From NCBI GenBank assembly GCA_025529335.1, contig JAMYHX010000067.1, positions 1 to 64,000 of the forward strand: a stretch of 64,000 bases of DNA. Direction: 5' to 3'. This DNA comes from Rhizopus sp. PT2906. Its lineage: Eukaryota; Mucoromycota; Mucoromycetes; Mucorales; Rhizopodaceae. The notes under the pieces are model-generated. The model was not told the origin of the DNA and did no database searches. It worked only from the letters and a program-made list of their open reading frames with translations. Position 1 is the first letter of the stretch. Each line of letters begins with the position of its first letter. Of this stretch, positions 20,978-30,708 are shown one piece after another. Position numbers and translations under genes: made by a program.

Positions 20978-21507
20978 TTGTCATCTCCCATAGCAGTAGA
21001 GATACTGAAATCTGAAATTTCAGCAGAGAAGTTTGATCAAATTACTGCTGCAACCAACATTGAGCTTATTGTTTTATCTGATTATGCTATGCAACTATTG
21101 GATGTTCTTGAAAGTTGCCCTCTGTCTTTATCGCTTTTACAAGAAGCCTTATATACAAATGGCTTTAAACGAGATTTTGATTTCATACTTCATTTTGACG
21201 CTGCTTTCATTGAAGTCACCACCCGCTACTTGTAATGTATTTTCAATTATCATCCTATCTAGGCTCAAATATTTCTAACCTATTCATCTCTAGCTTGGAC
21301 TTACTGTGTTCGCCCAATAACCCTCTGAACCAAAATATTCTTGAAAGAATAGCTGCTACATACTTTATTATTTATATTATAAACCAGTTATTTATGTCTG
21401 ATAACGATCTGGTTCAACTTGATTGGTTGGAACACGAGTTCTTTGCTACTGATAAAACAAAGTGGGACGGCGTGCTTATCAACAAAATCCGCTTCACTGA
21501 AGTTTAA
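20978..21507 (+). pseudogene. continuation of the ORFan family, two short frames
   Basis: Frames 20978-21235 (MSSPIAVEILKSEIS...) and about 21238-21507 (..NQNILERIAATYFIIYIINQLF..) are in different phases. The second ends with TKWDGVLINKIRF, a type of phrase (K-x-DG-V-L) that I recall from repeated mucoralean ORFs with a nuclease-like fold. A spliced or frameshifted continuation of the 20.0-20.7 kb ORF is possible. No functional claim is made. Confidence 0.3.
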
Positions 21508-21689
21508 ATTAAACGGTATAGTTGCTTTTATTTGCTATAAGTTTTTCTTTGTACCTATAATTTGAATATAAAGTCTACATTTTCTTGATTTTCTTGAAGC
21601 AACCTTGTATATAACTAGAAGATTATAATGAATAAATATTGATAGAAACGATTAGTCTAGAAAACGTTTAAGAACGATTTAATAATCGA

Positions 21690-22376
21690 AAGTTCATTCT
21701 TGAACGTACTCTGTGCTAGTCACCAACGAAGTTCTTCTTGAGCATGATTGGATAGAATACAGAGCTGTTTCTATCAAGTTCCTTGCCAAATCTCGCTGGA
21801 TAAATCTCATGTGAATCAGCGCTTTGCCTACTGCTGACAACAGAGCTGTTATCTTGTCAATAAAGTAGCTATCCATCGGTAAGTCTTGGTCGTCTTCAGG
21901 ACTTGTTTGATACGTAAATATATGGCCTCCAGTTTCTTCTTTGGTGCGGCGGTCTTTCTCGTTTTTGCATTGAATAAAAAACCGAGAAACTCTTGACAAT
22001 GTACCGATTGGAATTTGCTCTTCTTGTAGTTGATGATAAACCGCAATTTCTAAAGATGTGATAGGACTATCTTGACACTTGTTTCCATCTCTTCCTTCGT
22101 TTTGGCCAAGAGGCAAACGTCGCCTAAGTAATATGCTAGGCGTGTTCTCTGTTTCCGTAGAGGTTCCAAAGCAAATCTCCTTAACTTGGAAAATATCCTG
22201 GGAGCGACACCGATCCCAAACGGGAGTGACTTGTATTGGTATAACGCTCCTTCGTGCTTGAATGACAGATATCGTCTCGAATCTACACTGACGTTATGAT
22301 ACTTTTGGGTTATTAAAGTAGAAAATAAGGGAAAGAGGTAAGAAAGCATGCTTATAGATAATCTGTAAAAGAGCAA
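21690..22376 (-). mobile_element. DIRS-like reverse transcriptase fragment, inverted copy
   Basis: On the minus strand, frame 22376-22050 carries RT motifs: YLSFKHEGALYQYKSLPFGI, PRIFSKLRR, and the active-site region AYYLGDVCLLAKTKEEM. Another frame (22046-21849) continues with KSKFQSVHCQEFLGFLFNA and TYRWIATLLTRK. The matching parts of the copy at 8.0-8.4 kb are CLLARTKEEM, QEFLGFIFNSQQ and CRWMASLLGK. The active site is Y-L-G-D here, so the first catalytic Asp is lost in this copy as well. Frame changes and the missing RNase H and recombinase parts show it is a relic. Confidence 0.7.
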
Positions 22377-22689
22377 TTATGTCCTGGAAGGGTGAGTCAA
22401 GTGAGAAAAACGGAAGAGCTCATTGAGCTTGTCTTTGAATTAACGTAGTTTTCTTGAATAGAAAGAGGAATCAATTTGTGAGTACTCTATGTTACTTGAG
22501 GAGCCATAAAGAAAGTGTCACTAAATACAAAGAGCCAGCGCAAGCGCCATACTCCTAATACTGCTAACCGAGAATCACTTCAGAGCCCACCGTATGCAAA
22601 AAGGAGTCGAACCGAGGAATCTATAGTTGACACAGCGCGAAGCGGATGTGACCACTGGAAAAGGTTTGGACGCCAAAGTAGATTTGCCA

Positions 22690-22990
22690 TATAGATAACA
22701 CCACGATTAGTTTCTCAGAACACTTAAACAGGAAATGGTCCATAGATTCGTTGGGGAATTGATAAATCGGACACGACACCAGTCAAGCGGGACGTGATTA
22801 AGCGACACAGAAGAGAATGGTGAGACAATTTGGCATGTAATAGGTGAAACCACACATTACGGCAAGAGTAAAGCAGAGGAATAGCCGAAAAGTGGGTCCT
22901 ATTGTGAGGAGGTAAACGCGCTGTGCGCTTAAAAACATTCATCATTGTCAGCGTAGTTCCTGAAATAGCTGGGCTCCGAGCCAACGTTAC
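22690..22990 (-). mobile_element. LINE remnant (C-terminal zinc-knuckle region)
   Basis: Minus-strand frame 22984-22724 includes VWFHLLHAKLSHHSLLCRL, resembling the C-terminal region after the reverse transcriptase of non-LTR elements (pattern VWxRLLHGKLxTxxxLHRL before a CxxC..HxxxxC knuckle). The knuckle itself is frame-shifted. Only this tail is visible. Confidence 0.45.
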
Positions 22991-23608
22991 TCATAATGGC
23001 TTTCATTTTGTTAGTAGAATGATTCAAACACTAGAAAGTCCAGAAAGCCAAACTGTACATGAGATGAGTATTATAAGCAGTAATACTCCTTTAGAGTTAC
23101 CAAATACAATACTACTATCCTATTTAATTGTATGAAAATAAATGTTTTATTGAATGGGTTTATGATCTTGGGGGTAATTGCAGACAATATGACCTTGACT
23201 TTGGTACACAAAACATGAGTGTTTCTCAGTTTAGAGAGACCGACAATCTTCGCAAAGGTAGCCCATATCCTTACAAAAGATGCAGTGTTTGTCCATCCTG
23301 AACCAAGCGCCTAAGCATGAGTAATCATCATCAGAAGGAACTTTTATAGGTAAGAGGATCAAGTATTAAAAACTTGATTGTCAGATCAAACAATAAATAT
23401 TCTTAGTGCGACATCATTTTGAAAAAAAAAAAGTAAGCAGAATCCTCTTTTGACGCGGCCTGCTTATTTTAGATTGACTCAGCTCTGACTAAGCTGGCGG
23501 TTATTTAATTGTGTTATGTAATCCTTGGGATTTGAAAGATATAAAAATAGCAAATGCATGAATGATAATTAGTATCTTTTTCTTTTATCAAGCAAAGCAT
23601 TTACAATC
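22991..23608. other. intergenic region upstream of the GST gene
   Basis: No supported gene. The 5' part is repeat-derived; the 3' part contains the GST promoter with its TATA element. Confidence 0.4.
23540..23550 (+). promoter_or_regulatory. TATA box of the GST gene
   Basis: TATAAAAATAG lies about 59 bp before the ATG at 23609, the same spacing class as the secreted-protein genes at 55.2 and 57.2 kb. Confidence 0.5.
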
Positions 23609-24394
23609 ATGTCTCCCAAATTAACTCTTTATACATTCAAGCTATCTCTCTGGGCTGCTGCTCCTCGCGTAGCTATTCATGAACTCAATATTCCCAACGT
23701 GAAGCAAATCGAAGTAGACCTCTCAAAAGCCGAAAACTTTGCTCCTAGCTACTTGAAGATAAATCCCAAACACACTGTTCCTACATTAGAAATTGAGCAA
23801 GAGAATGGCGAGAAAGAGTATTATGATGATACAACATCTATCATCAAATATCTTGACTCCTTGACTGGAAATACTTTATCTATCTCTCAAAAGAAGACTG
23901 AAATTGACGCATTCTTGAAGGAGATGCACGAAAAGGCAGACGTAGGTAATCCATTGTTTTTCACTTCTGGAAGCAAAGAGGAGCTTGGAGCCAAAAAGGA
24001 CATCATCGTACCCTTTCTTCAAGGTCGTATTGACGCTTGGGAATCTTACAAGAAAGAGGCACCTGAACACACTGATCTTTACGACAGGCATATCAATGAA
24101 ACTAAGGGACTTTTGTCATACTATACAGGCAGCAACCCCGAAAACATGTTTGCATTAAACAAACAACTATGGCAATCAGCAACAGAGTTTCTTAACAAAG
24201 CAGAATCTCTTTTAAAATCCAATGGTGATTATCTTTTTGGTCAATACTCCATTGCTGATGTTCACTTCACACCTTATCTCTTCCGTTCAAATCTTGTACG
24301 AAAGCCTGAACAAGTATTTGAAAATCGCCCTTCTCTCAAGGCTTATTATGAACGCATCAAGGCTCGTCCTAGCTTCTCCAAGACTTTTGAATAG
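23609..24394 (+). CDS. glutathione S-transferase family protein
   Basis: An intronless 261-residue ORF with ATG at 23609 (context CAATCATGTC). The N-terminal thioredoxin-like domain (KLTLYTFKLSLWAAAPRVAIHEL...) contains the family 'NPKHTVPTLEI' cis-Pro loop (about residues 50-62) and the glutathione-binding acidic/Thr turn YYDDTTSIIKYL (about 70-82; usually E/D-S). The C-terminal helical domain ends with LFGQYSIADVHFTPYLFR, the conserved N-capping box and hydrophobic staple with its Asp, and RPSLKAYYERIKARPSF. The length is typical. The Ser/Cys/Tyr nucleophile position is not obvious (SLWAAAPR), so conjugating activity is uncertain. It probably acts in detoxification or stress responses in the cytosol. 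Confidence 0.88.
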   Translation: MSPKLTLYTFKLSLWAAAPRVAIHELNIPNVKQIEVDLSKAENFAPSYLKINPKHTVPTLEIEQENGEKEYYDDTTSIIKYLDSLTGNTLSISQKKTEIDAFLKEMHEKADVGNPLFFTSGSKEELGAKKDIIVPFLQGRIDAWESYKKEAPEHTDLYDRHINETKGLLSYYTGSNPENMFALNKQLWQSATEFLNKAESLLKSNGDYLFGQYSIADVHFTPYLFRSNLVRKPEQVFENRPSLKAYYERIKARPSFSKTFE

Positions 24395-24630
24395 AAATTC
24401 TGTACTATTAGTATCACTTTTGTAAATAAACATGAATAGAATAATACAAAGGAAGCATTGAATTGATCCTTTGGATTATTATGATCTTTTTCTTTTATTT
24501 GACTAAATATCAGCTGATTTTTTATATTAAGCATATTCTTGTAAGCTGCCATTGTGCTTGGTCGGCGTTCTAAATCGTTACGAAAAAAGGAGGAGTGGAA
24601 CAGACTGTTTGCTTTATTGCTGATCGTCCC

Positions 24631-27131
24631 ATGCTGGTGTCAAAATTAAAGGAAAAATGGTTGACAAAAGATGGCAAAACTGTTGATCTTGAGAAACAAG
24701 CACGAATATTGCGCTTTCTACAGAGAATAACACCTATTATAACGTAACTATCTTCAATAAAAGTTGTGACATCATGATTAAGAGGGACATAGATTCTTAT
24801 TATTCTTTGCTGGAACTATTTGGATACTTGTTTTGCCACATGAAAAGTACAACAAAGGCACCTATATATCTGAAAACGCACTTCTTCCTGGACAGGTAAC
24901 ATATATACATATATAATAGGCAAAGAGTTAACGTAGAGTCACAGGCTAATGTTGAATATGGATACAATGACATTCGAACCGCAGAGGATTACGTGCAAAA
25001 GTTGATTGGAATTCAAGACAAGGATAGCGAAACGTAAGAAAAAAAAATATGCTTTGATATTTAAACACCAATTACTCACTTCTGCTGGAACTAGACGAGC
25101 ACAGTTCATACACGAAGAGTTTAGACAATCAGGGTTTGTATCGGCCATACAGCGATTTGATATGGATACCATTGGACATAATACAGTAAGACGAGGGGAG
25201 AATAAGATAATAGATAGTTGAATGAGCTAATAATAAGAAAACATCAGAAAGGCACCAATATATTCGCTATACATAAAGCTCCAAGAAGTGATGGTAAAGA
25301 GGCATTGATTCTCAGCGCATCATGGATCTCAAGGACAGGAGAATGTAAACGATGATGAATATCAAATGAGACGTGTTCTAATGAGCAATCTATAGTTAAC
25401 ACTAATGGTATTGCAGCACTATTATCTCTAGCAAAGTTGTTTAAACGAAATGTATATTGGGCAAAGGATATCATCTTGTTGATAACAGACCAAGGCAAAG
25501 TAGGAACACAGGCGTGGTTGAATGCGTATCATGGTATTGACGAAAAAGGTAACTCTTGTTGAAATGACTATAATACATGTATAGCTGATCTATTTAAATA
25601 GACGAAATATCAGCTATTGTAATGCCCAGGTCTGGAGCGATTCAGGGCGTCATCAATCTCGATTTCCCTGGTACACAAGATTATGAGACACTTGGTATCT
25701 TTTTTGGTAAGGAGGGATATTAAAGAGGTTAATAAATGCGTATTAGTCTAATGCATCTTGTAGAAGGAGTGAACGGCCAGCTACCAAACCTGGACTTGAT
25801 CAATACCATTGTGGCGGTTGCGGAGAGAATAAATCCACCTATATCAGTGACACTTCATGATGACGCTAGTTATCCATTTGCTAATCATAAGTATGGCACG
25901 TACTTTCGTTCCTTATTTTATATGTTACAGAGCATGAAATACTTGGTGTTTGGACATCCTTCAAGTGACGCCGGTCTTTATCTAAGGTTTTGTATGATTA
26001 TAAAGAGTGAGAGCCAAAGCTAACATACAGTGAAGATATAGAATAGATGCTGTTACTATTTACGGCATTGTGGGATCGACTCATCTAAATAACCTATTCG
26101 GATTTGGTCGTATCGGAAGGTTGGTACTTGAGTAACAGGCATGACATCTTCTCCTGACACTTTCTTGGATAGACTAGTAGAATCCACGTTTCGCAGCTTA
26201 AACAACTTGTTGGAACATTTTCATCAATCATTTTTTTTCTATCTGCTACCCTCACCCCATCGTTATGTGTCCATCAGCCAATACATGCCGCCTGCTATTT
26301 TATTTGCTTGTGCATTTATATATCAAATATCCTTTTCATCATATAATACGAGATAGACCCTAATCTGTTCTATATTATCCTTAACCAAATGCTTACTCTC
26401 TAGTTCTTTACCATTTAGGCACTATTCCAGTTACATTCAACGTATCAGAAAAGGATAAAAGCCTCTTACCTGCGTATTCAACCAAGACGTACCATCATTT
26501 ATTTGCCATCACTGTTCTAACCATCACGCATGCAGTGGGTATCCTCATCTTTGGTATCATACAGCCATCATTGAGTCGAGGCTATTTTAGCCAAACCTTG
26601 ACAGATCAGGTAAAAAAAAAGGGAGGTGATTCGAAGGAACTTGTACACTAATCTATACATATTATAAAGTCGATTTATCTGCAATTTGTCCTGTCTCTTA
26701 TTATTTCTAGCATAACCATCTTATTTTTAGTTTTATGGATCTCCAAAAGCAACTCTCCCGAACACGACGGAACTATACTTAAATCATTCTGTCTTGCCGA
26801 AAGTGCCCTTGTCATCGCCACCGTGTCTCTCCTGAACTTTACATTAGGTATTGCCACTGCTCTCCTTATTTTAATACCTTATAGCCTGATCCGGCCATCT
26901 GCAAATTGGTTCTCAAAATGCGCTCAAACCTTGATCCTGGCACTATTGTCTCCTCCTGTCCTAGCATGCATGTATAGCGTGTACACGAATACTCCTTTAA
27001 TGACCTTTTTGTGCACACTCCTCTTTGATTATCAAGTTGTTCATTCATGGTTCCTGACTTTTATATGTATTGTCTATTGGCCAATTAACATGAGCATGAT
27101 CGCTCTGGTGTTTAGTAAATCATCAACATAA
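24631..27131 (+). CDS. GAA1: GPI transamidase subunit GAA1 (12 exons)
   Basis: Exons: 24631-24743, 24793-24895, 24945-25033, 25095-25185, 25248-25344, 25396-25548, 25602-25706, 25764-25986, 26042-26119, 26173-26326, 26397-26609, 26670-27131, giving 626 aa, close to yeast (614) and human (621). An N-terminal membrane segment (FLLFFAGTIWILVLP) is followed by YNKGTYISENALLPGQ; the luminal M28-peptidase-like domain with HKAPRSDGKEALILSASW and EGVNGQLPNLDLIN; the signature VESTFRSLNNLLEHFHQSFFFYLL; and several C-terminal membrane segments. Gaa1 works in the ER transamidase complex that attaches GPI anchors. Exon 6 begins after a 51-nt intron that an ORF scan would read through. Intron 10 is a U12-type AT-AC intron (separate entry); the other ten are GT-AG, 49-61 nt long. 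Confidence 0.93.
26327..26396 (+). other. U12-type AT-AC intron in GAA1
   Basis: The only junction that keeps the GAA1 frame between exon 10 (..AFIYQ) and exon 11 (SLVLYHLGTIPV..) removes 70 nt beginning ATATCCTTTT and ending TTAC. The 5' site matches the minor-spliceosome consensus ATATCCTTT exactly. A branch element TCCTTAAC lies at 26378-26385, 11 nt before the terminal AC, as expected for U12 introns (consensus TTCCTTAAC, 10-16 nt from the 3' end). No GT donor in the region gives an open frame. Confidence 0.88.
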
Positions 27132-27186
27132 TACAAGTTTTACAGTATGAACAAACAATGACATTTATTTACAATTTTACTCGAAC

Positions 27187-28844
27187 TTATGTATAATTGG
27201 GTTTTTGAGCAATGACACAGTGCCAGTTTACAAAAGTTTTTGCACGAGACCACTCTGCTGGCAAGCCAGCAATATAGTTGTCATATTTTTCATGGTTGAG
27301 GTTCATGACGACAGAGAGCCAAGGACGTAAGGATTTCAACAAGTCGAGGTATTGACTTGACATGGCGCGAGCAAATTCGGAGCATTTAGAACCTTCTTCT
27401 TTCTGTTCGACAGTAGAAGCACCATCCGCCAGAGTAGATGTTTCTGATCTATCTGAAGTACCAGCGTGAGACATTCCCCAGCCAAGCGGAAAGGACTGTG
27501 TGATGGTGTCCACTTGACGAAAGCCATTGATCGAAAGCATGGTTGGTAACCTATGGACGGCGTAAGGATCTTGTTGTCGCATACACAATCCCGAGATTAC
27601 TAAATATAGACTCGGGTTAGTAAAATAAATTTAGTAAAAAAAAAAAAACAGAAAACATACGTTTATCATTCAAATGGCATTCGTTTTCCGAGCTACTTTG
27701 AGTTTCGAGATCCTATTCATGTTTGAGATACAATGAACCCTCTTTTCAAGCTAATACTTACAGATTCAACAAATTCAACCCATCCTCCTGGTTTCAATAT
27801 ACGAGAGTATTCTTGTAATAGTGGTTGCCACATCTGAGCGTTCAAGCCCCAGTTCAGGTCCCTCTGGAAGATGTAGTCGATACTGTTATCCGGGAATGGC
27901 AGAGACAATTGCTGTGGATGAAGTGTATCACATGTACGGAAATGGCAATTCCGTGGCTTGATGTCTTTGGGGAAGCAGGCGTTTTTGTCGATGCCAATAA
28001 AGGTTGATTTAGGAAAGGCAGTGCTCATTTCCATAGTCCAGGTACCAGATCCACAGCCAATATCCAATACGATGATACCCTTCTCAAGTTGAGGTCGAGT
28101 AGGCGCGCAAAAGTCGGAACCAAAGGCTGTACGTAGCAAGTAATGTTGTGACACCATACGATCCTGCTCGGCATTGTCTTCAGTCAACACGTAGGGCCAT
28201 TCTGTAATCAATGCTGCTTGTTGTTGACTGTAGAGCTTAGGTAATGCGTGTTTGCTGGGCTTTTTGAGTATAGCCTCTTGTAGCTGTCGCGTGCTTGCTC
28301 GTCGTGTAATTGGCTTTGACGTCATTTTGTTGGCACGCGGCTGCTGTAAACCGAGGCATAGAGAAGAGGATCTTTTCAATTGTGCGGCGGACATGGCTGT
28401 CTCGAATTGCTTCTGATGTTGATGTTGTAGCAGACGCTGATCCATGATTCTTAGGATAATTTCTGAACTCAAAGGCCGCTTCTTGTGTTGCTTGATGGAT
28501 GGCGTTGAATGTGAAGGAGTAGGGATCACAGTTGAAACTGAGGAAGAAGTGGAGGAAGAAGAAGACAAAGAAAGAGCGACTTTGTTTCGATTTATGCTTG
28601 ATTGAGACTTGCTATGATGAAGACTGGGTTGATTATAAGTCTTGGTTCGTTTAGGTGGTTCATTCGTAAAAGCATAGGTTGTGGCGACTCTAGTAGCAGC
28701 GTGAATTGGGTATTGTTCTTTTAATGGAATAGAAACTATATCTGAAGTGCATAGTGGACGAGCATTGTATTTAGAAGATTTCTTCTTCATCATTTTCTTT
28801 ATGAACGTCGGGTTTTCGAAAAAGGTATTTTGAACAATAAGCAT
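27187..28844 (-). CDS. class I SAM-dependent methyltransferase
   Basis: Exons 28844-27762, 27712-27661 and 27599-27187 encode 515 aa (introns 49 and 61 nt; the middle exon is 52 nt). The first ~190 residues are basic, Ser/Thr-rich and probably disordered. The Rossmann domain starts near residue 225: motif I VLDIGCGSGTWTMEMS, then FIGIDKN (acidic residue at the end of beta-2), motif DYIFQRDLNWGLN and LKPGGWVEFVE before exon 2. This is the 'methyltransferase type 25/LaeA-like' organisation common in mucoralean genomes. The substrate cannot be told. An alternative start at MMKKKSSKYN (about residue 18) is possible. The gene is convergent with GAA1 (55 bp between stops). Confidence 0.85.
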
Positions 28845-30708
28845 TTAAAAAAGAGAAAAAGAGTAAATATGTGTCTGGACGAAAGAAAGTTTTTCAGAAA
28901 AGTGAGACTATTTATATATAAAAAAAAATACACATAAATCAGAATTATTTCATTTTCCCCTATTTTTATTACATGTCAATAATTAAATGAAAGCAAAGGG
29001 GGTATTTTTTGGGGGGAGAAGAAGAGAATGAACCAAAGGGAGAGTTGTTTCTTTTTCGGTGTATTCCTCCCCACATCATTATTTTCCCCCTTTGTAAAAG
29101 TATGCAGCAAATAAAATACATCTTTAATGTCAGTTGATCTTTGTTAAACTTTAATGAATAAAAGACGAAATGATTATATCAAGTTTAGACAAGTATCCGA
29201 CAAGTTTTTGTGTTCACGACCGTGCAAAGGGAGATGATTTACTTTTATGGAAATACATACACACACTGACACATAAAAGTGAATTCTTTGTATACACTTT
29301 TCTTTGTTGGTGAATAAAGAGGGGATACTGTTGATTCAATTGATCCTTGACGTCCTTTTTTGAAAAAGAAAATAGGGTCGAAAACTAGAATATGCTTGTA
29401 CGTTAGCCACATGCGTTACACGCATAAAACGATTGTCTTTCTTGCAGCTCATTTAATCAACTACTACACTCACTGCTGACTGAGGTTGTACTTGCCGATC
29501 TTTAATCAAACGATATGTTTGAATGATGAATAACATAACAGGGTCTATGAATAACAAATTTGTGCTTTTGAACCAATACAGTCAATACCCTGTTAATTCT
29601 AGTCTAACTCGAACTATTCTCTCTCGGCTCATAACTCCTTGGCCAGAGTTCAAATATGGTAATAGTGAAGATTAATGTACTAATTTGTATTTAATGGCCC
29701 TATTAAATTGACGACTTTACGATCTGACCGGGTACCGATTTGTTATTCTCAATGAATTACCTTCTTTAGTTGTAAATCTAGAACCACATAGTCAGCACTT
29801 TAGAAAAAGTAGTAATAAATGGAGAAGGGGGTTTTTATCCTTATGTTTAATCATTATTACCTGTAAACAAACAAAGAATGACGACAATGAGCAATCTTTA
29901 TGATCCCAGTTTACCCTGAGCATACATGTAACACGAATTAGTTCAATCCACTGCGAGCATATATATAATACCGGCTTTCAATGAGGGGGAGTCTGGTTTA
30001 TAAAGTATCTTGGCATACGTTTATTATTATTATTATTATTACTGAGTATGTTCAGTCTGAAATAGACTACATAATAAAATATCTTTTCATTGGATAGTTT
30101 GTTATGAGTGACTATTATGTATACTCATAAAACATTATATTGATAAGGTAACAATAAAGATACAAAGAATATTCCTTTGAAAGCTATAATTAACACTGAT
30201 CAAATGACAACAGCTTGCATAAAAGGGAGAGCTTTACCATCAAACTGCAGTTATTATTCATCCGTCAAGTGCATGCGTATTTTTAAACCAATCTCCTTTA
30301 GCTCCGAGGTTACATAAAAGGATATCCCAGAAGCACATGTTTGAAGTCATAGGGACGAGAAGTGAAGCTATTATACCATATTATAAGGCTATTTTATTCA
30401 TCTTTATCCAAAATAATAACTTAGCCCGAGCTTTCTCCCCCATTTTTTTTTACAAAAGATGTATTTAAAGCCTTTATAAAGACATTGAAAAGAAGATATC
30501 GATCATTTCCTTTTATTAAAGCATATGTATGCAAGCATTTAGTTTGTTACTGTTGCCCTCTTCTGATGATAAAAGTCAAGCAAGTAAAAAACTAAATTTC
30601 TATTGGCCAAGGGAGCTGCTGAAAGTTCCTTTATCCGCAAGTGCATTGCACATATATACGCGCGCGTCACTACAAAGGAACACATTTTTTTTATTATTAT
30701 TTTATATA
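28845..30708. other. 1.9-kb intergenic region between divergent genes
   Basis: This AT-rich DNA holds the promoters of the methyltransferase (-) and the SART3-like gene (+). It has a G-rich run at 29009-29016, a (TTA)n stretch near 30022-30040 and no coding frame beyond short chance ORFs. Confidence 0.5.

Noticed and set aside
24939..25172. Minus-strand ORF within GAA1
   Set aside because: Antisense shadow across two introns of GAA1 with no motif.
25345..25395. Apparent frameshift or stop in GAA1 after 'SWISRTGE'
   Set aside because: The stop is inside a standard 51-nt GT-AG intron; splicing restores FNTNGIAALL in frame.
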